Positions 32,301 through 47,300 of a DNA stretch of 64,000 bases are shown here, one piece after another. This DNA comes from Stomoxys calcitrans. Taxonomy: Eukaryota > Arthropoda > Insecta > Diptera > Muscidae. The DNA lies in assembly GCF_963082655.1 (NCBI RefSeq), contig NC_081552.1, forward strand, positions 52,987,947 to 53,051,946, in the 5' to 3' direction. Position 1 is the stretch's first letter; every line of letters begins with the position of its first letter. The notes beneath the pieces were generated by a model, which was given only the letters and a program-made list of their open reading frames with translations, had not been told where the DNA came from and did not search any database. A program made the position numbers and the translations under genes.

Positions 32301-35300
32301 GCTATAAAAGTGAGATCGTGTCCAAATTGTAAACATGTGGACTTTTAGCTTTAATTATTTGTTCTGCTTCTTCTTACTTACATTTATTTAAAAGCATTTT
32401 GTCTTGCGGATGATTGCATTTCTGGACCAAAGAATGTAACAAAATATGTGCGGTATTGTAGCGTTCAAAACAATTTTTGGTATTACTTAACAACTCATCC
32501 AAAGCTGCCGCTTGACACTGCAAGAAAAAAAATATAAATCAAAAATGAGCAATGCTGCCACTCGGAAAATCCAGACATTACACTTACCATATCTAAAGCA
32601 TAATCATATAGAATCTTATCAGCGGTAATATTAAATGCATTGGCTTTCTGCAGTAGGCCAGTGCCATTTAGTTTTTTGGATTCAAATAGAATGTTGCGAT
32701 ATTTTGAATTCATTGTCAGCAAAGCTATATAGAAATTAGCGAATTACAATATATAAAAAATTAGCAAAAGTTAAGAACTGCGATTTAAAGAAAAATTATA
32801 TGACAAGATTATTGCCAACGTAGGTCATCGCTGAAAATTAAAAATGTATTACTTTTGGTTTTACAATAGAATCCCTGGAGCCAATTGTATATCTCTAGCG
32901 TCATCCTTGCATTGTTATCCCGATGTTCTGAACAAGTGAGCCATTGTTGTACCTCTGAATTTCGATTTATTATTCGGACTATAAACTATTCTTAACATAA
33001 ATAACTACTTGTACTATGCTTTAATGTCAAAACAATGAAATTTACCGTTAGACTAATATACAAACACAAAACACTGTAGTGTGGCCATATGGCAACACTC
33101 AGACGATGCAGTTTAAATAAATAAAGTAATGAATCAGCTGATTTGTATAAAGCAAGCCAACCATTAACCTTTAAAACAGTGATGGGCACACTATCCCTAT
33201 AGCAAAGACCAAACTGCGTTTGTGTGAGTATCATCAAACACCCTACAGGATGTTTGGGGTTAATTCACCCCTATTAACACAAATTAAAGGTCGTCTTAGT
33301 CCATTGTGCGGCTGCTTGGTGTATTTTTCTCTTTGTAGAATAAACCGGTGAAAACACCGGTATAAAAGTCACTATGTTGGGGACAGATTGTTTTGTTCAT
33401 AGAAATTCCATGCTACTTACAAAATCCTTAATTGTTGTCCATACCACTTCCCTAAGTTGTTCCATGTTGGTATTGTGCTCCCACCCTAAGTACCGGTGTC
33501 CGCGAAAGCCCGGCAATGACATAGGCAATGCTCCAACGTCTCATCAGTTTCCCCACATGCCCTACACAATCACTTGCCGCACCGATTTTGCATAAGTGCC
33601 CCGTTATGATACCAAAAGCTATACTGACATCTTTCTTACTTCCTTTCGTTAATAGCATCGTCCTCCCACGATACGGATCGCTAAAGGATTTTCGCCGTCC
33701 TACCGACCGTTCGTCGTCGACGCCCTTTACTCGGACTGCGTCGACCCGAAAGGCTTCGGGTTAACCAAGTTTATTCACGACAGTCCTCTGGCCTTCACCG
33801 CCAAATCCTCTGCCCTTTCATTCCCCCTTATTCCGTTATGGCCCGGCATCCAAATGATGCGGAATGGCGTTAATCTCCTTCTTACATTGCAAGACTGTTC
33901 ATGTCTTTTCCTTCCTGGTAGTTATTGCCCTTATGACAATTTTACTATTCGTAAAGATGTTTACCTTGGACGTCCTCGAGTTAGCACCACACCATCTCAA
34001 GCATTCCGTGATCGCCCGAATCTCCGCCTGCAGGACCGTATTATGGTCAGGCAGTCTTAAACAGATCTCAGTCCCTGGGTTCTTAATGTAGACCCCCAGG
34101 CCCACACTGTCCTCTAGCTGTAACATGATCTTCCATCCCTGTAACATGATCTTCCAGATAACAGTACTAGGGTTCCGTCAGTCCAAGACTGTGCCGCTAG
34201 CTGCAGTGCCTCGCACTCGACCTCAAGTGTCGTCTCAGGTGTCCGATCGAAAACCTTTTCCCTTCCCATTCCAGACAGTTTTCTTATTGTCGCCTCAATT
34301 ATACCGCGATGATATGAACTGCTCTCATCCTCAATCCTTTCTCCCATCGCCTTAAGTCTCATAGCCGCAGTGGCTGCCTCACACTTAATCTATATGTCAA
34401 TGGGTTGGTTATCTAGAATAGTCTCCAGTGCCCTAGTGGGCGTGGTCCTTAGCGCTCCGCCCATGCCAAGACAACATGTTCTCTGAACCTGTTGTACGGT
34501 CCTTATGTTGCACTTTTTCTCCATAGCAGACCACCAAATTACTGAGGCGTAAGTAAGCATTAATCTAGTCACACTCCTGTAGATCCAGTGGACTATCCTC
34601 GGATTCAGGCCCAATTTCGAGCATACGGCCCTTCTCAGTACGCGCCTTAATGTGGCAGTTCCAATTAAGTTTTCTATCCACTCCTAAGTAATTGAACTCT
34701 TCAGATATCGAAATCGTTTTGTTCAGCAAACGTGGTGCGTCTGATTGTCCCACCTTCGTTTTCGGGGGTAACATTGAGACCCCTGGATCTAGCCCAGTAA
34801 TATGCAAGACCATTTCGACCCTTCCGCATTGCTGGTTCGGATCCTTACCCCTAAGAAGTATTATAACATCGTCTGCATAGCAGACGGGTTCAAATCCTTC
34901 CTCAGTCAGCATCCGAAATATGTTATCTATGGTGGTCACATAAAAGAGTGGCGATAAAATGCCCCCTGTGGCGTGCGTTGTGCCACTTTCACCCTTATAT
35001 TTATGTCATGGGACCCGCAATTTATCCACCTGCTCGTTGGCATATGGTGTACGTCTTGACATAGAAGACGCCAATGTGTACGTCTTGACATAGAAGGATT
35101 CTTCTATTTTATGCACAACCTCGTGCAGGGCAGTCTCTTCCGCCCCTGCCTTGAAATAGGCATGTTGTTTGTATTTGAGCAGTTCGCTGGATGTTGAACT
35201 CTTTATCATGGTATCCACAATACGTTTCGCGGTTTTGAGTAGAAGGAACGTAAGGCTTATAGGTCTGTAGGCCTTTGGTGTCGCATAACTTGCCTTGCCG

Positions 35301-38300
35301 GACTTGGGTATAAATACCACCATTGCCTCCTGCCAGACTTTCGGAGTATATGCAAGTCCTAGGCATGCTGTGAAAATAGTGGCTAGATAGTCGGCCTCCT
35401 TGTCATAACGCCGGAAATATTCCATCAAGGCCGGATGATTTAAATAGTTGGCAGATCCTCAAGGCTTCTTCGTCTTCGACCATAAATTCTGTTGTGCTGA
35501 GCCTTCGATCAACATCATTATTCCAATATTCCGGTGTCTTCGTGAGTCCCGTCATATGCTCGAACATGCGTTTTCATCAAAACCCTCAACATGTCCTCCG
35601 TTGTCTTTGCTCTCACTCCCATGTCGTCTACTAAAGTTTCAGTTTGGACATGGGTTTTTGAGAGAAACTTTTCATCTTAGCGGCGTCATTAACGCTATCC
35701 AACTGTTTGCAGAAAAGCTTCCAGGAGGCACGTTTTGCTGCTCCGATAGTCTTATTGTATTCCTTGAGCCGTGTGTAATACACATCCCAATACATGTCCG
35801 CTTTATTACGACGTGCTCTGCCATAAAGTCTGCGGACCTCTTTCCCATTGTTGCGAATCGAATTTGGCAGTGAAGTCCAGACAACTGCCGTCAATAAACT
35901 TGTTTAACCCCAAGCCTTTCGGGTCGACGCTGTCCGAGTTAAGGGCGTGGGCAACGAATGCGCATGCAAACTTGTGGAATAACGAAACGGTCGGTAGGAC
36001 GGCGAAAATCCTGTGGGAGTTCCAGATCGTTAGAAGACGAGGCTATTACTGAAAAGAAGTAAGAAGGAAGTCAGTATAGCTCTCGGTATCATAACGGGAC
36101 ACATAGGACTTCGATGTCACTTATGTAAAATCGGTTCGGCAAGTGATAGCATGTGTAGGGCAGGCAGGGAAAACGATGAGACGTTGGAGCATTTCCTATG
36201 TCATTGTCGGGCTTTCGCGTCTGATACCGACACTCAGGTGGGGACACAATACCAGACATGAACCATCTTAGGGGCTTGGCATGGAAAACAATTAAGGGTT
36301 TTGTAAGTAGCACGGAATTCCTAATTTAAAATTTTCTTTTTCGAGGTTACTTTTTTAGTATTTAGAGCGCATAACAAGCCGATTGCTGGCTTAGGCGTAT
36401 GCCTATAGTGGCATGGGGCGGATAAATATCTGCACCCTGTTTTCAACCTAACCTTAAACTATTCTGTGGTCTTATTTAATATTTTATATTGTCACCTACC
36501 TGCGGTTCACATTTGTGCGTGTTTGGGAACATAAAGTAGACTATAGTCTACTACATCTAGACCTCAGCTCACAGGTGTACAATACACAAAGACTTTGTTT
36601 AATTTTAATCTCTATTAGATCCATCCCCATTGGCCTTAACCTCTTCCTTATTAAGGTAATTACGTTTACTTACCATTTTTCACATTCGATGAAGGTTTCA
36701 AATTGCCACTCCGCAATTGTTGTGAAGCCAAATTTAAACCGGATGATAATAACTGCAAAGCTCTAACCAACAACACTAAGCGTTCGGCTCTCTTACAATG
36801 CTCGGGTGCATGCGGTGGGATTTGAGGTTGGTCATTGGAAACGGCAGCCATTAGGGCTGACAGTGGTGCACACCGAGAGTCCGCCACTTCCTGTATACAA
36901 TCGGTAAGGGCTAGAACGAAGTTCAATTTCGATAAGGTTTCATTGTGTTCACGATCCATAAGGGTCTCCTCGGATAATTCGGGAGCATGGAATGCATGCA
37001 AGTGATGATGGACATCGGTTGAATTGCCTCCTCCGGCGCCAACGGCGGCATTTGTATCTAAAAGACTTTGTAGGCCTCCGGTGGCCCCTAGCTCGGGTAA
37101 TGTAAAGGCTCTGGGACCTAACATGGGATGCTGATTGTTGTTCTCCGATGAAGAACCATTGCCAGAGCCCAAAGATCCCACCGAACCGGGGGCCACTATA
37201 AGGGTGGGGCTGCCCAATGTGGGTAATTTTGTGAGAGCGGACGGAAGCACGGGTGAACTATGTCCGGATCGTCTAAGTGGCGATTGTGTCTGCCCACCAG
37301 GACTAACTTGCCATGTACTCGGGGCCGAGGGTGGTGGTGTCTCTGATAGCGATCCACCCGAGGTGGAACGATGACGGCCAGTGGGTGGTGTTCCAATGGC
37401 AAACTGTACAGCCGGCGGTGATATTGAATTGATATCACTGCTAACACTACTTTTGCGATGATCTGGCCTTTGTTTAACACTTATGGGCTGTGAACGGGGT
37501 ATCTGTGGGGTCGCCGTCGATATGTTCGAAAGTTTGGGCGAAGAGACTTGTTCATTTTCTGCTCGATAGCGTACTTGATTCTTATCCACTGGAGAAGTGC
37601 CAGTAGCAGCTGTATTGTTCGTCGAGTAACGTCTTACTGGTGCTGGTACAGGTTTTGGTTCTGAAATGGGTAAAGTGCTGGGTCTTGGAGGACTGGATTG
37701 ATTTTGACCCGCTGTGGCAGCAGCAGTCATTTGTTTATTGGAATGTCTTTGGAAAAGTAAAGATAAAGAAATTCATTACAAAATCTTAAATGAAAGCGGA
37801 TAGCTCTTGTCTTACTTCTTTTCATAGTCTATAACATTGGGATCTTCTGGAAGATTTTTGGGTACTAAAACAAAATCATCAGAATCTTCATGAGATCCGG
37901 AAGAATCTTCGGTGTTATTTTCGCTTTCACATAGAATGCCAACATTGGTGATGGTGGCACATATGGCAGGATTTTCCACCACAGACACTAAATGAAAAAT
38001 TAATTTAAAGAAATTTCAAGAAAGCGAAAACAATTTCATAACCAGCATCAACAATTTGTTGAAATACCAATCCCATTTGAACTACTTACCAGCATTTTCA
38101 TCTGGCACCTCTTCGTCTGCTTCTGAACGTTGATGTTGCAGCTGTTGCTTCTGTTGCTGTAAATGTTGTTGCAATTGCTGTTGTTGTTGTTCAAGTTGTT
38201 GTTGCAAAGGACTTTTCGATTTTGTAGGTGGCGTGGTACCCATAGCCAATGATGCTGGTATATCGCCTGGAAATTAAAAAAAACGAAAATCAATACTCGT

Positions 38301-41300
38301 AATGGGAATAAAAACAAATTTAAGAAAAATTCAACATACCTGGTGATGTGACCGCTTTTTTGCCCTGCAAAAAGCGATGAATGAAAAAACTTTCAAAAGA
38401 AATTCTGTCCTTGGCATTGCGCCTCAGCAAACACAATAACAAGTCACGTAATTCGGGCGACACTCCGTTGGGTATTCTACAGCATTATCAGCCAAAACAG
38501 AAACCCCAAAGCATAAATAATAGAAAACAAACAAAGAACCAAACACATGAATGAATATTTTGTTTTTAATTTTTTTCTTAATTTATTTTTAGATTCGAAC
38601 AGCCGAGAGATAAAAGTATGGTCCATTCATTTTCTTTTTCACAAAGACCGCCAGACATTCAGTTAGACTGATAGATGTACGAGCATTTGGCAAACGGCTG
38701 TTCAATGTTTTAGTGGTAGATAGATAGCTGACTACTGGTACTCACTTGGGAGCTAAATTAGCATTTTGTTCATAGTAGAATTTAAGCTCATTGGGGGTTT
38801 GTGCATAGAAAGGTGCCTTTCCGGTCAAACATTGGTAGACAATTGTGCCCAAAGACCATAAATCGGCTTTAGCATCATATTGTAAAGACATTATAACCTC
38901 AGGAGCCTGAGAAAAAATACAAAAAAGTCACTCACTCATCTGCAAGATATTTAGGGAAAATTGTTTCTCTTAGAGTACTTACCATATACATGGGAGACCC
39001 ACACAAGGTGGCTGCCATAACGCCTTCATTAAGGAAACGAGCAAATCCGAAATCGGCTGTTTTAAATAGATACCAGCGAAGAGAAATATTTGTAATAATA
39101 GGTGGCTTCTATTTATTTTTTGTTATGCGGGGATCTATTCTTACCTATTTTTAATGTAATTTTTGATGGGGCTGGCAGTGTTTTGCCATAATTGTGCGAT
39201 AGTAAAATATTTTGTGGCTTGAGATCACGATGCACAATTCCTTTGGTATATAAAGCTTTCATGGCACCAGCTGGAACAAACCCAAAAATAGAAGATTGGA
39301 GGATTAGAATAATTAAAGAAAATATAAACAACAAGTAAAAGCGTGCTAAGTTCGGCCGGGTCGAATCTTATATACCCTCCACCATAAATCGCATTTGTCT
39401 AGTTCTTTTCCCGATATCTCATTTTAGACAAAGGTTCGGACCACAATTAAATTATATGTTGGCGACCTGTGTAAAATGTCACCTAATTCGAATACGAATT
39501 GCGCCCTTTGGGTGCTCAAGAAGTAAAATGGGAGATCGATTTATATGGGAGCTGTATTAGGCTGTAGACCTATTCAGACCATAATAAACACGTATGTTGA
39601 TGGTCATGAGAGGATCCGTCGTACAAAATTTCAGGTAAATCGGATAATAATTGCGACCTCTAGAGGCTCAAGAAGTCAAGATCCCAGATCGGTTTATATG
39701 GCAGCTATATCAGGTTATGAGTCGATTTGAACCTTACTTGGCACAGTTGTTGGAAGTCATAATAAAATACGTCATGCAAAATTTCAGCCAAATCGGATAG
39801 GAATTGCGAAGTCAAATCCCCAGATCGGTTTATATGACAGCTCATCATCAGGTTAAGGACTGATTTGACCCATACTTGGCACAGTGGTTGGATATCATAA
39901 CAAAATACTTCGTGCAAAATTTCATTCAAATCGAATAAGAATTGCGCCCTATATTGGCTCAAGAAATCAAGATTCAAGATCGGTTTATATGGCAGCTATA
40001 TCAGGTTATTGACCGATTCGAACCTAACTTTGTACAGTTCTTGGAGGTCATAGCGAAACATGTTGTGCAAAATTTCATTCCAATCGAATAAGAATTGCGT
40101 CCGCTAGAGGCTCAAGAAGTCAAGACCCAATATCGGTTTATTTGACAGCTATAACAGGTTATGGACCGATTTAAACCATAATCGGCACAATTGTTGGTAA
40201 TCATAACAAAACACCTCATGCAAAATTTCAATGATCTTGACTCAAGAAGTCAAGATCACAGATCGGTTTATATGGCAGCTATATCAAAACATGGACCAAT
40301 ATGGCCCATTTACAATCCCAACCGACCTACACTTATAAGAAGTATTTGTGCAAAATTTCAAGCGCATAGCTTTATTCATTCGAAAGTTAACGTGCTTTCG
40401 ACAGACAGACGGACGGACATGGCTAGATCGACTTAAAATGTCATGACGATCAAGAATATATATACATTGTGGGGTCTTAGACGAAAATTTCGAGGAGTTA
40501 CAAACAGAATGGCGAAATTAGTATACCCCCATCCTATGGTGGAGGGTATAAAAAGAAGAACACACAAACAATTATAAAACTTCAACAAATTCCTACAAAG
40601 CTTAACAACAGGATTTACAGTGGCGCTTGAATTAAATGGCCAACGATAGTGCAAAACCGATGTGATAGAGGCTCCATCCCACTGAATACAATGTCCTCTA
40701 TGCGTTCAAAATTATCTCAAATCGTCTTTTTTAAATGCCGAATCTTTACGCATACTACGTTTGATACTTTTGTTTTTTAGAACGAGAGATAGAGAGAAAA
40801 TTCATGGTTATAGCTCACATGTACGTACACCCATCGCTTGATATGAATACTTGACAACTTCAGAAGACTGAAATCTGCCTTTTTACGACGAAGTCAAAAA
40901 TGGCCGATTCGAGGTATCACAATGTTATAAAAGAGCCGCAAGCTCGCCAATTTTAACTTTTACCTCGCTTATGTGGTGGACAGCTTTTAATAGCCCGACA
41001 CGGGATAGCTATGAGCACCACACAGGCTGGAACTTTGAGCTCCAGTTTGTGTGGTGTTCACCGCTATCATGAGAATCTTAGCCGCGAGCTACCGGGCGCG
41101 TCCACAGGTTGCGGATAGTGGAATGCTCCATACGGAGTATGTGCAAGGGCAGTAGCGGCCAATCAGCAGAATCGAGCGGGGAGTCTCATCGAGAGGCCGA
41201 GCGGTACCGGCTCTTGCACAAATACGAGGGCGGTTCGTAAACTACTTAGCCTATCAATGAAAGAGAATAGTTAGTTTTTCAAAAATATTTTTATTTTTCA

Positions 41301-44300
41301 ATATAATCTCCTAAAACTTCAATACACTTAGTCCAACGATTATCTAGCAATTCTATTCCTTGATTAAAATAGTTTTCCTCAAGGTCTTCAAAATAGTGAT
41401 TTACAACTGTAATTGCATCTTCATTTTAAGTAAAACGCTTGCCAGCAAGGATTTTTTTTTAGATTTGGGAACAGGTAAAAGTCATTGGGAGCTAAATCAG
41501 GAGAATAAGGTGGGTAGTCAAGCAACTCATTCTTTAATTCGTTGTTTTTTGCCATTGTTAAAACAATCTTGTGCGCTAGTGCGTTGTCTTGATGAAAATT
41601 TATTTTTTTGTGTTGTAAGCCAGTACGTTTTTCTCGAATTTGTACATTAAATTGATCCAAAAGGTTGCAAGAGTACTCTAAATATATTTGAAGTCCCAAA
41701 AAAAAAACGTTGCCATAACCTTGCCAGCCGATTGAATTGTTTTTGCTTTCTTTGGGGTGATTCCTCCAGCTTCAGTCCATTGTTTGGATTGTTCTTTTGT
41801 CTCTGGAGTATAGTGGTGGATCCATGTCTCCATTTTATTTCGTTTAAAACAATCCAAACAAGTTTGAGATATGTTCATTCTTATGCGTTTCGGTCACAAA
41901 TGTTAACAAATGCGGCACCCATCTTGCAGAAAGCGTTTTCACCTATAGTTCTTCATGCCAAATTAAATGGATACGATTATTTAAGATGCCCATGATATTA
42001 CCAATTTCACGCACTTTTATTCGTCATTTAATACCATATCATGCACTTTCGATACAAATTCTCTTGTTGTTGCTGTTTTTAGACGTCCACTACGTGGTTC
42101 ATCTTCAATGCTTGTACGACCACGTTTAAATTCAGCAACCCAATTTTTTACTGTTGCATATGAAGGAGCACATTCACCTAACACATTCACCATATCATTA
42201 TGCATTTTTTGTCTCGATAAACATTTTTTATATAATTATTTAATGACACCACGCATTTCTAATTTTTCCATTGTAAAAAAATCGCGGATGCGTCTTTTGT
42301 GAACATCTGTTCTGTCTGAAGGAGTTGCCAGATCGAAACAAAATTTAACATGTGTTCACAGCAGAGATCGAAGTTTCCAAAACACTAAACTTTTTTCTTT
42401 TTATACAGCGCTTTTTGTGCTAGACTAAGAAGTTTCCAAACCGCCCTCGCACTGAGTGCCTATGATGCTCGATATGACTAGGAGTGTTATTGGCGCCTTC
42501 CAATAACCAATGGCAAACCTGTTCCCGCGGAAATCGGTCCTTTGGGCCGGAACGAAGTTGCTCACATACAGGAGCTTGACGAGGATCGCCACCTCCACAT
42601 GAGAATGTGGCTCCAACAACAACAACAGCTATTAAAAGCAAATGCAAGGATATTTAAACAGGATGAAAAAAATTTTGAATTGGCATCGGAGGGACAATGA
42701 GAACCTAGAAGTAAAAATTCTAGACGGATTCGAATACTGGCGAGAACATCAGAAATTTTCCACTCCTAATGCGGTGGTTATCCCCTCTTAATGCTGGCGA
42801 CATTTGTGAGATAAAAACTTCTTCCCTAAAGAGGTGACACACTGCGGCACGCCGTTCGGACTCGGCTATTGAGCTTAAACTTAAATTGGACAGCACTCAT
42901 TGATATGTGAGAAGTTTGCCCCTGTTCCTTAATGGAATCATGCAAAAATTTTCAATTTTTGACCGATAGAAATACAGATTAGCTATTATAATGCCACTTT
43001 TGATAAAAGACTTAAGACAGTGGAAGAATGGATGGAAAATAGGATGAGGATCGCTACTACTTTAGGATCATACACTTGAGGTCAATTGGAAAAACAAAAA
43101 AAGCAACTGGCAGAAGCCAACATCTGACTCGGCACCGTCGTCACCGAAACAAATGACACCAGTTTTGAAATAAAACAAAGGATATTATAGGCTAAGGAGC
43201 AAAGCCATCTCTCGGCAGATGAAACTTGCACTATACAAGACACTGGTACTACCCGTTCTGTTGTATGACTCCGAAGTATGGGTACTTGCGAAAGTAGTTG
43301 AGGTAGTTCTTAGAGTAATTGAAAGAAAAATCATTCGTAAAATATATGGACCAGTTTGCGTTAATGGAGAATATAGGCGTCGTATGAGCCACGAGCAGTA
43401 TGAGCTGAATGACGACGATAGCATCAAAATACAACGGTTTCGTTGGCTAGGTCATGTACCTATGGGTACATTAGCAGAGAATATGCGAGAAAGAAGATGA
43501 CAACAAAGAGAATGCAAACAAAAAGCTGACATCTTCATACCGTCAAACCTGGCCGGCTGTGAACAGCTGTTCGTGTGAGACTACCTTTTTAAATCCGCCT
43601 TGGTGCCAGATAAAGAACGACCCATTTGATTTACCACCAACTTAAATTCTGTCATCGACATGGAGATAACACCAACGATTCATTCAAATTCAAAGACTGA
43701 TCTTTAATGTTCGTTTGAAAATTTCAAACCAAAACATTAGAAATAAAAATTTAATTATTAAACATTAACACCGGTATTCACAAAACTTAAAGTATATTTA
43801 AAATATGTTTATTGACAGATTTTCTTTATAGAACTGTTAAATAAACAGTTCATAAACGTTACAGTGAGATATGAAAAGTTACTTGCTGTATAGGGATGAT
43901 AATTTTGGTACTTTGGTACTTTTTTGATTGTTTTGAAACATCAAAAGTACCTCGGTACCCTTGCAAGTTGTTTGGCACTTTTTCGAGGTTAGCCAATCTT
44001 CATTATATGTATTCGAAGACGTCTAAACGATAAGTTCGGTCAATCCGAATCTTAGATTCCCACCACCGTAAATCAATCCTAGGTTTTCGGTCGACACTTT
44101 TTATATTTCACAAACATAAACAAATTTTTTTATTTTGTCCAGTTACTCTCGTTCAGCTCAAAATTTTAAATTTTTCGAAAAATTTAACATTGATATGCGA
44201 TTTGTTGGACAACAAACAATAAATAATCGCTACATAGTAGTATTTTTGAACAAGTGGCACAAATATATGGAAAACTGGCGAGAAAATTTTAAAAGTATGG

Positions 44301-47300
44301 CATTTAGTATCAAAATAAATAAAAAAAGTGTCAAATTTGAAACTAAAGTGGCACAACGGTAGCGCTTTCATCCTGTTTTATTATAACTCCACTAATATAT
44401 CCGTAGTTATATCTTAATAGGGGTCTGGGGTCGATCACATTTTATTCAGGTCTCGAAAACTCATATACAAGTAACATTTTCAGACAATAAATCTACTTTT
44501 TATGGGATTTAGACCCTTAATTAAAAGATCGGTCCATATCACAGCTATATCTAAATACATTCCGACCGTTACCATATTAGGGTCAGATGCCGGGAGGCTT
44601 AAAACAACGTAATGATTCAAATTTCAGCGAAATTGGGTAATAAATGCAGCTTTTATGGGTTCCAGATCTTTTATCGGAAGATCGGTCTTTATGGCAGTTA
44701 TGTCTAAATATAGTATAGAATATGAACCATATTTAGGTCGGATGTTGGGAAGTCTAATTCTACTCTAAAACTACTCTCTGTTTCAAATTTCACCGAAATC
44801 GGATGAAACATAAAGCATTCGTGGGCATTATACCCTTTACCGGAAAATTGATCTATATAGCAGCTATATCCAAATATGGTCCGATATGGCCCGTTCAAGA
44901 ACTTAACCAGCGTGCATCAAAAAGACGTATCTGTGCCAAATTTCACCTCAATATCTTAATTTTTGAAGGCTCTAGAGTGATTACAACAGACGGACGGACA
45001 GACGGATAGACGGACAGACACACGGACATCGTTAGAATTTTACGACGATCCGAAATATATATACTTTGTAGGGTCGGTGGTGGGTATAAAAATTAAAAGA
45101 GATAAAATAAAAAAAAAAAGATTTAAAAACAAAAACGAAAACAAAAAAAAAATAATAACAATAAAACAAAAATTACAATTTATTAATTAATTTTTTTGCT
45201 TTTTTCTTCTTTAAATTTAAATTTTGTTAATTATTTCTTTAATTTTTTTTTTAATTTTTGATGAGTAATTTTTGTTTATTTTTAAGTTACGTTTGTCTTT
45301 TTATTTTTGTTCAATTTTAATTTGCTGCTTTTTTAAATTGTTATTTCTAATGCTTTGGTTTATTTAATATCATACTAGCTGACCCGGGCCCGCTCCGCTG
45401 AGCCTTCTGTTACTTTATATGGAACAAAAGTTTCCTTGGAATATTTATTTTCGGCTATTAAAAAGCTTTTAGTGAAATACCATGCTACGAAAATAGTATC
45501 TCGTTTGACCAACAGTTTAACAATATAAGTGCCTTTACCTGAATCTCATATGATCTTTATTGGTCTACGAAATTAAGTTTGGATGTAAGGTGTACTCCAT
45601 TCTAAAAATACTTTATTTCAGCCCGATATCCTCATGATATCAGATTTAGGGGTGGTCGCTCAGACACTTGGCCTTGAAAAAATATCAGAATTGTGCTCTT
45701 CTTTCAAATACCATTTATTTATACCCCATATTGCCATTGGTTTATAGGAGTTTACACTATGAGGCGTCCCACAAACACATGGCCCCAAAATAGGTTATCA
45801 AATTCTTTTTCTAATCTCAAATACTTTTCATTTGAGCCACATATTGGCATGGTCGAAAAATTTTTACCCTTTGGGGGGTGTTTTGGGGAAAGGGTGATGC
45901 CGTAAATACATACAGGGTGGCTGATGAAAGCCGCTACCAAAAAAAAATGTAATAACTTTTTTTCTATTTAATAATAATAATTTAATAATTAATTTAATTA
46001 ATTAATTAATTAATTTAATTAATAATAATTTAATAATTAATTTAATAATTTAATTTAACATGAATAAAAGAAAAATGTATTCCATACACCGAAAAAAAAA
46101 TGTAGCAATATTCATCATTGTAGCAATATTCATCAGCCACCCTGTAGTCCTACATTTGGATATCAAATTCGTTTTCTACTCCCAAATGAGCCCCATATTG
46201 CGATGGTCCGTAAAAATTGCTGTTTGTGGGGTATTTTGGGAAAGGGGTAATACCCCAATGCCTTTCATTTAAGCTCCACATTGACATGGTCGGTAAATAT
46301 GCCCGATTTATTCTCGATTTAAATATATCAGCAATGTGCTCTATTCTCATATATCTATATATCACCATATTGCCATTGGCATCAAAATTTGATATTAAAT
46401 TCGTTTTCTCATTTCATATAAACTCCTTATTGCAAAAGTCAGCAAATATGTCAGGTTTGGGATATTGGCCCTAAAAACTATAAATATTTAGTTCCCCTCT
46501 CTTGAAGACCCAAATTGTCGTGGTGAGCAAATACGTCCTATTTGGAGGTTGTTATGGTTGTGGGACGTCCCCTAGACAGTTGGTCCCTAATGTTGATATC
46601 AGATACGTGGTCTACTTCCAAATACCTTAATTTGAGCCCCATATTTCCACAGTCGACAAACATGACCGGCTTGGGGGGTGTTTTGGGGGATGGGCGGCCA
46701 CTCAGTGAGTTGGCCTTATAAATATATATCGTATTCGTGTTCGACTTTCAAACCCTCTTATTTGAGTCTCATATTGCAAAAGTCAGCAAATACTTCCTAT
46801 TTGGGTGGTGTGCGGGGGTGGGGTGGCCCCATAGACACTTTTCCAGAATATTGATATCAGATTCGTTCTTTACTCCCAAAGACCTTTCATTTAAGCCCCA
46901 TATTTCTATGGTCGTAAATTTGTCCCCTTTGGGGGATGTTTTTGGGGAGATGCGGCCCCCTAAACACTTGAACTCATATTTGAATATCAGATTCGAATTT
47001 TACACTGAAATACCTTTTATTTAAGCCCCATATTCCCATGGTCAGTAAATAGGTCCTGTTTTGGGGTGTTTTGGGAAAGGGTAGGACCCCCAGAAACGTG
47101 GTCCCACATTTGGATATTAGATTCGTATTCTACTCGCAAATACCTTTCATTTGAGTCCCATATTGCCATGGTCGGTAAATATGTCCGATTTATGGGTGTT
47201 TTGGGGGTTGGGGTGGTGCCCCTAAGACTTGGTCCAACAATTGGATATCAGATAAGTTTTCTAATCTTAATTACCTTTCATTCACATATGCCTAAGTATA

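Larger units (their letters stand above)
41000..42645 (-). repeat. Family D repeat split by a mariner
   Basis: Minus-strand family D runs from 42640 (GTTGTTGGAGCCACATTCTC) to 42450 and resumes at 41224 (TTTGTGCAAGAGCCGG) to about 41010 (GACGCGCCCGGTAGCTCG). The two halves join to give the uninterrupted order seen at 5340-5680. Confidence 0.7.

Noticed and set aside
33380..36454. Single retrotransposon with a 5' inversion from twin priming
   Set aside because: Both halves contain the C-terminal zinc motif and 3' region, which twin priming would not duplicate.
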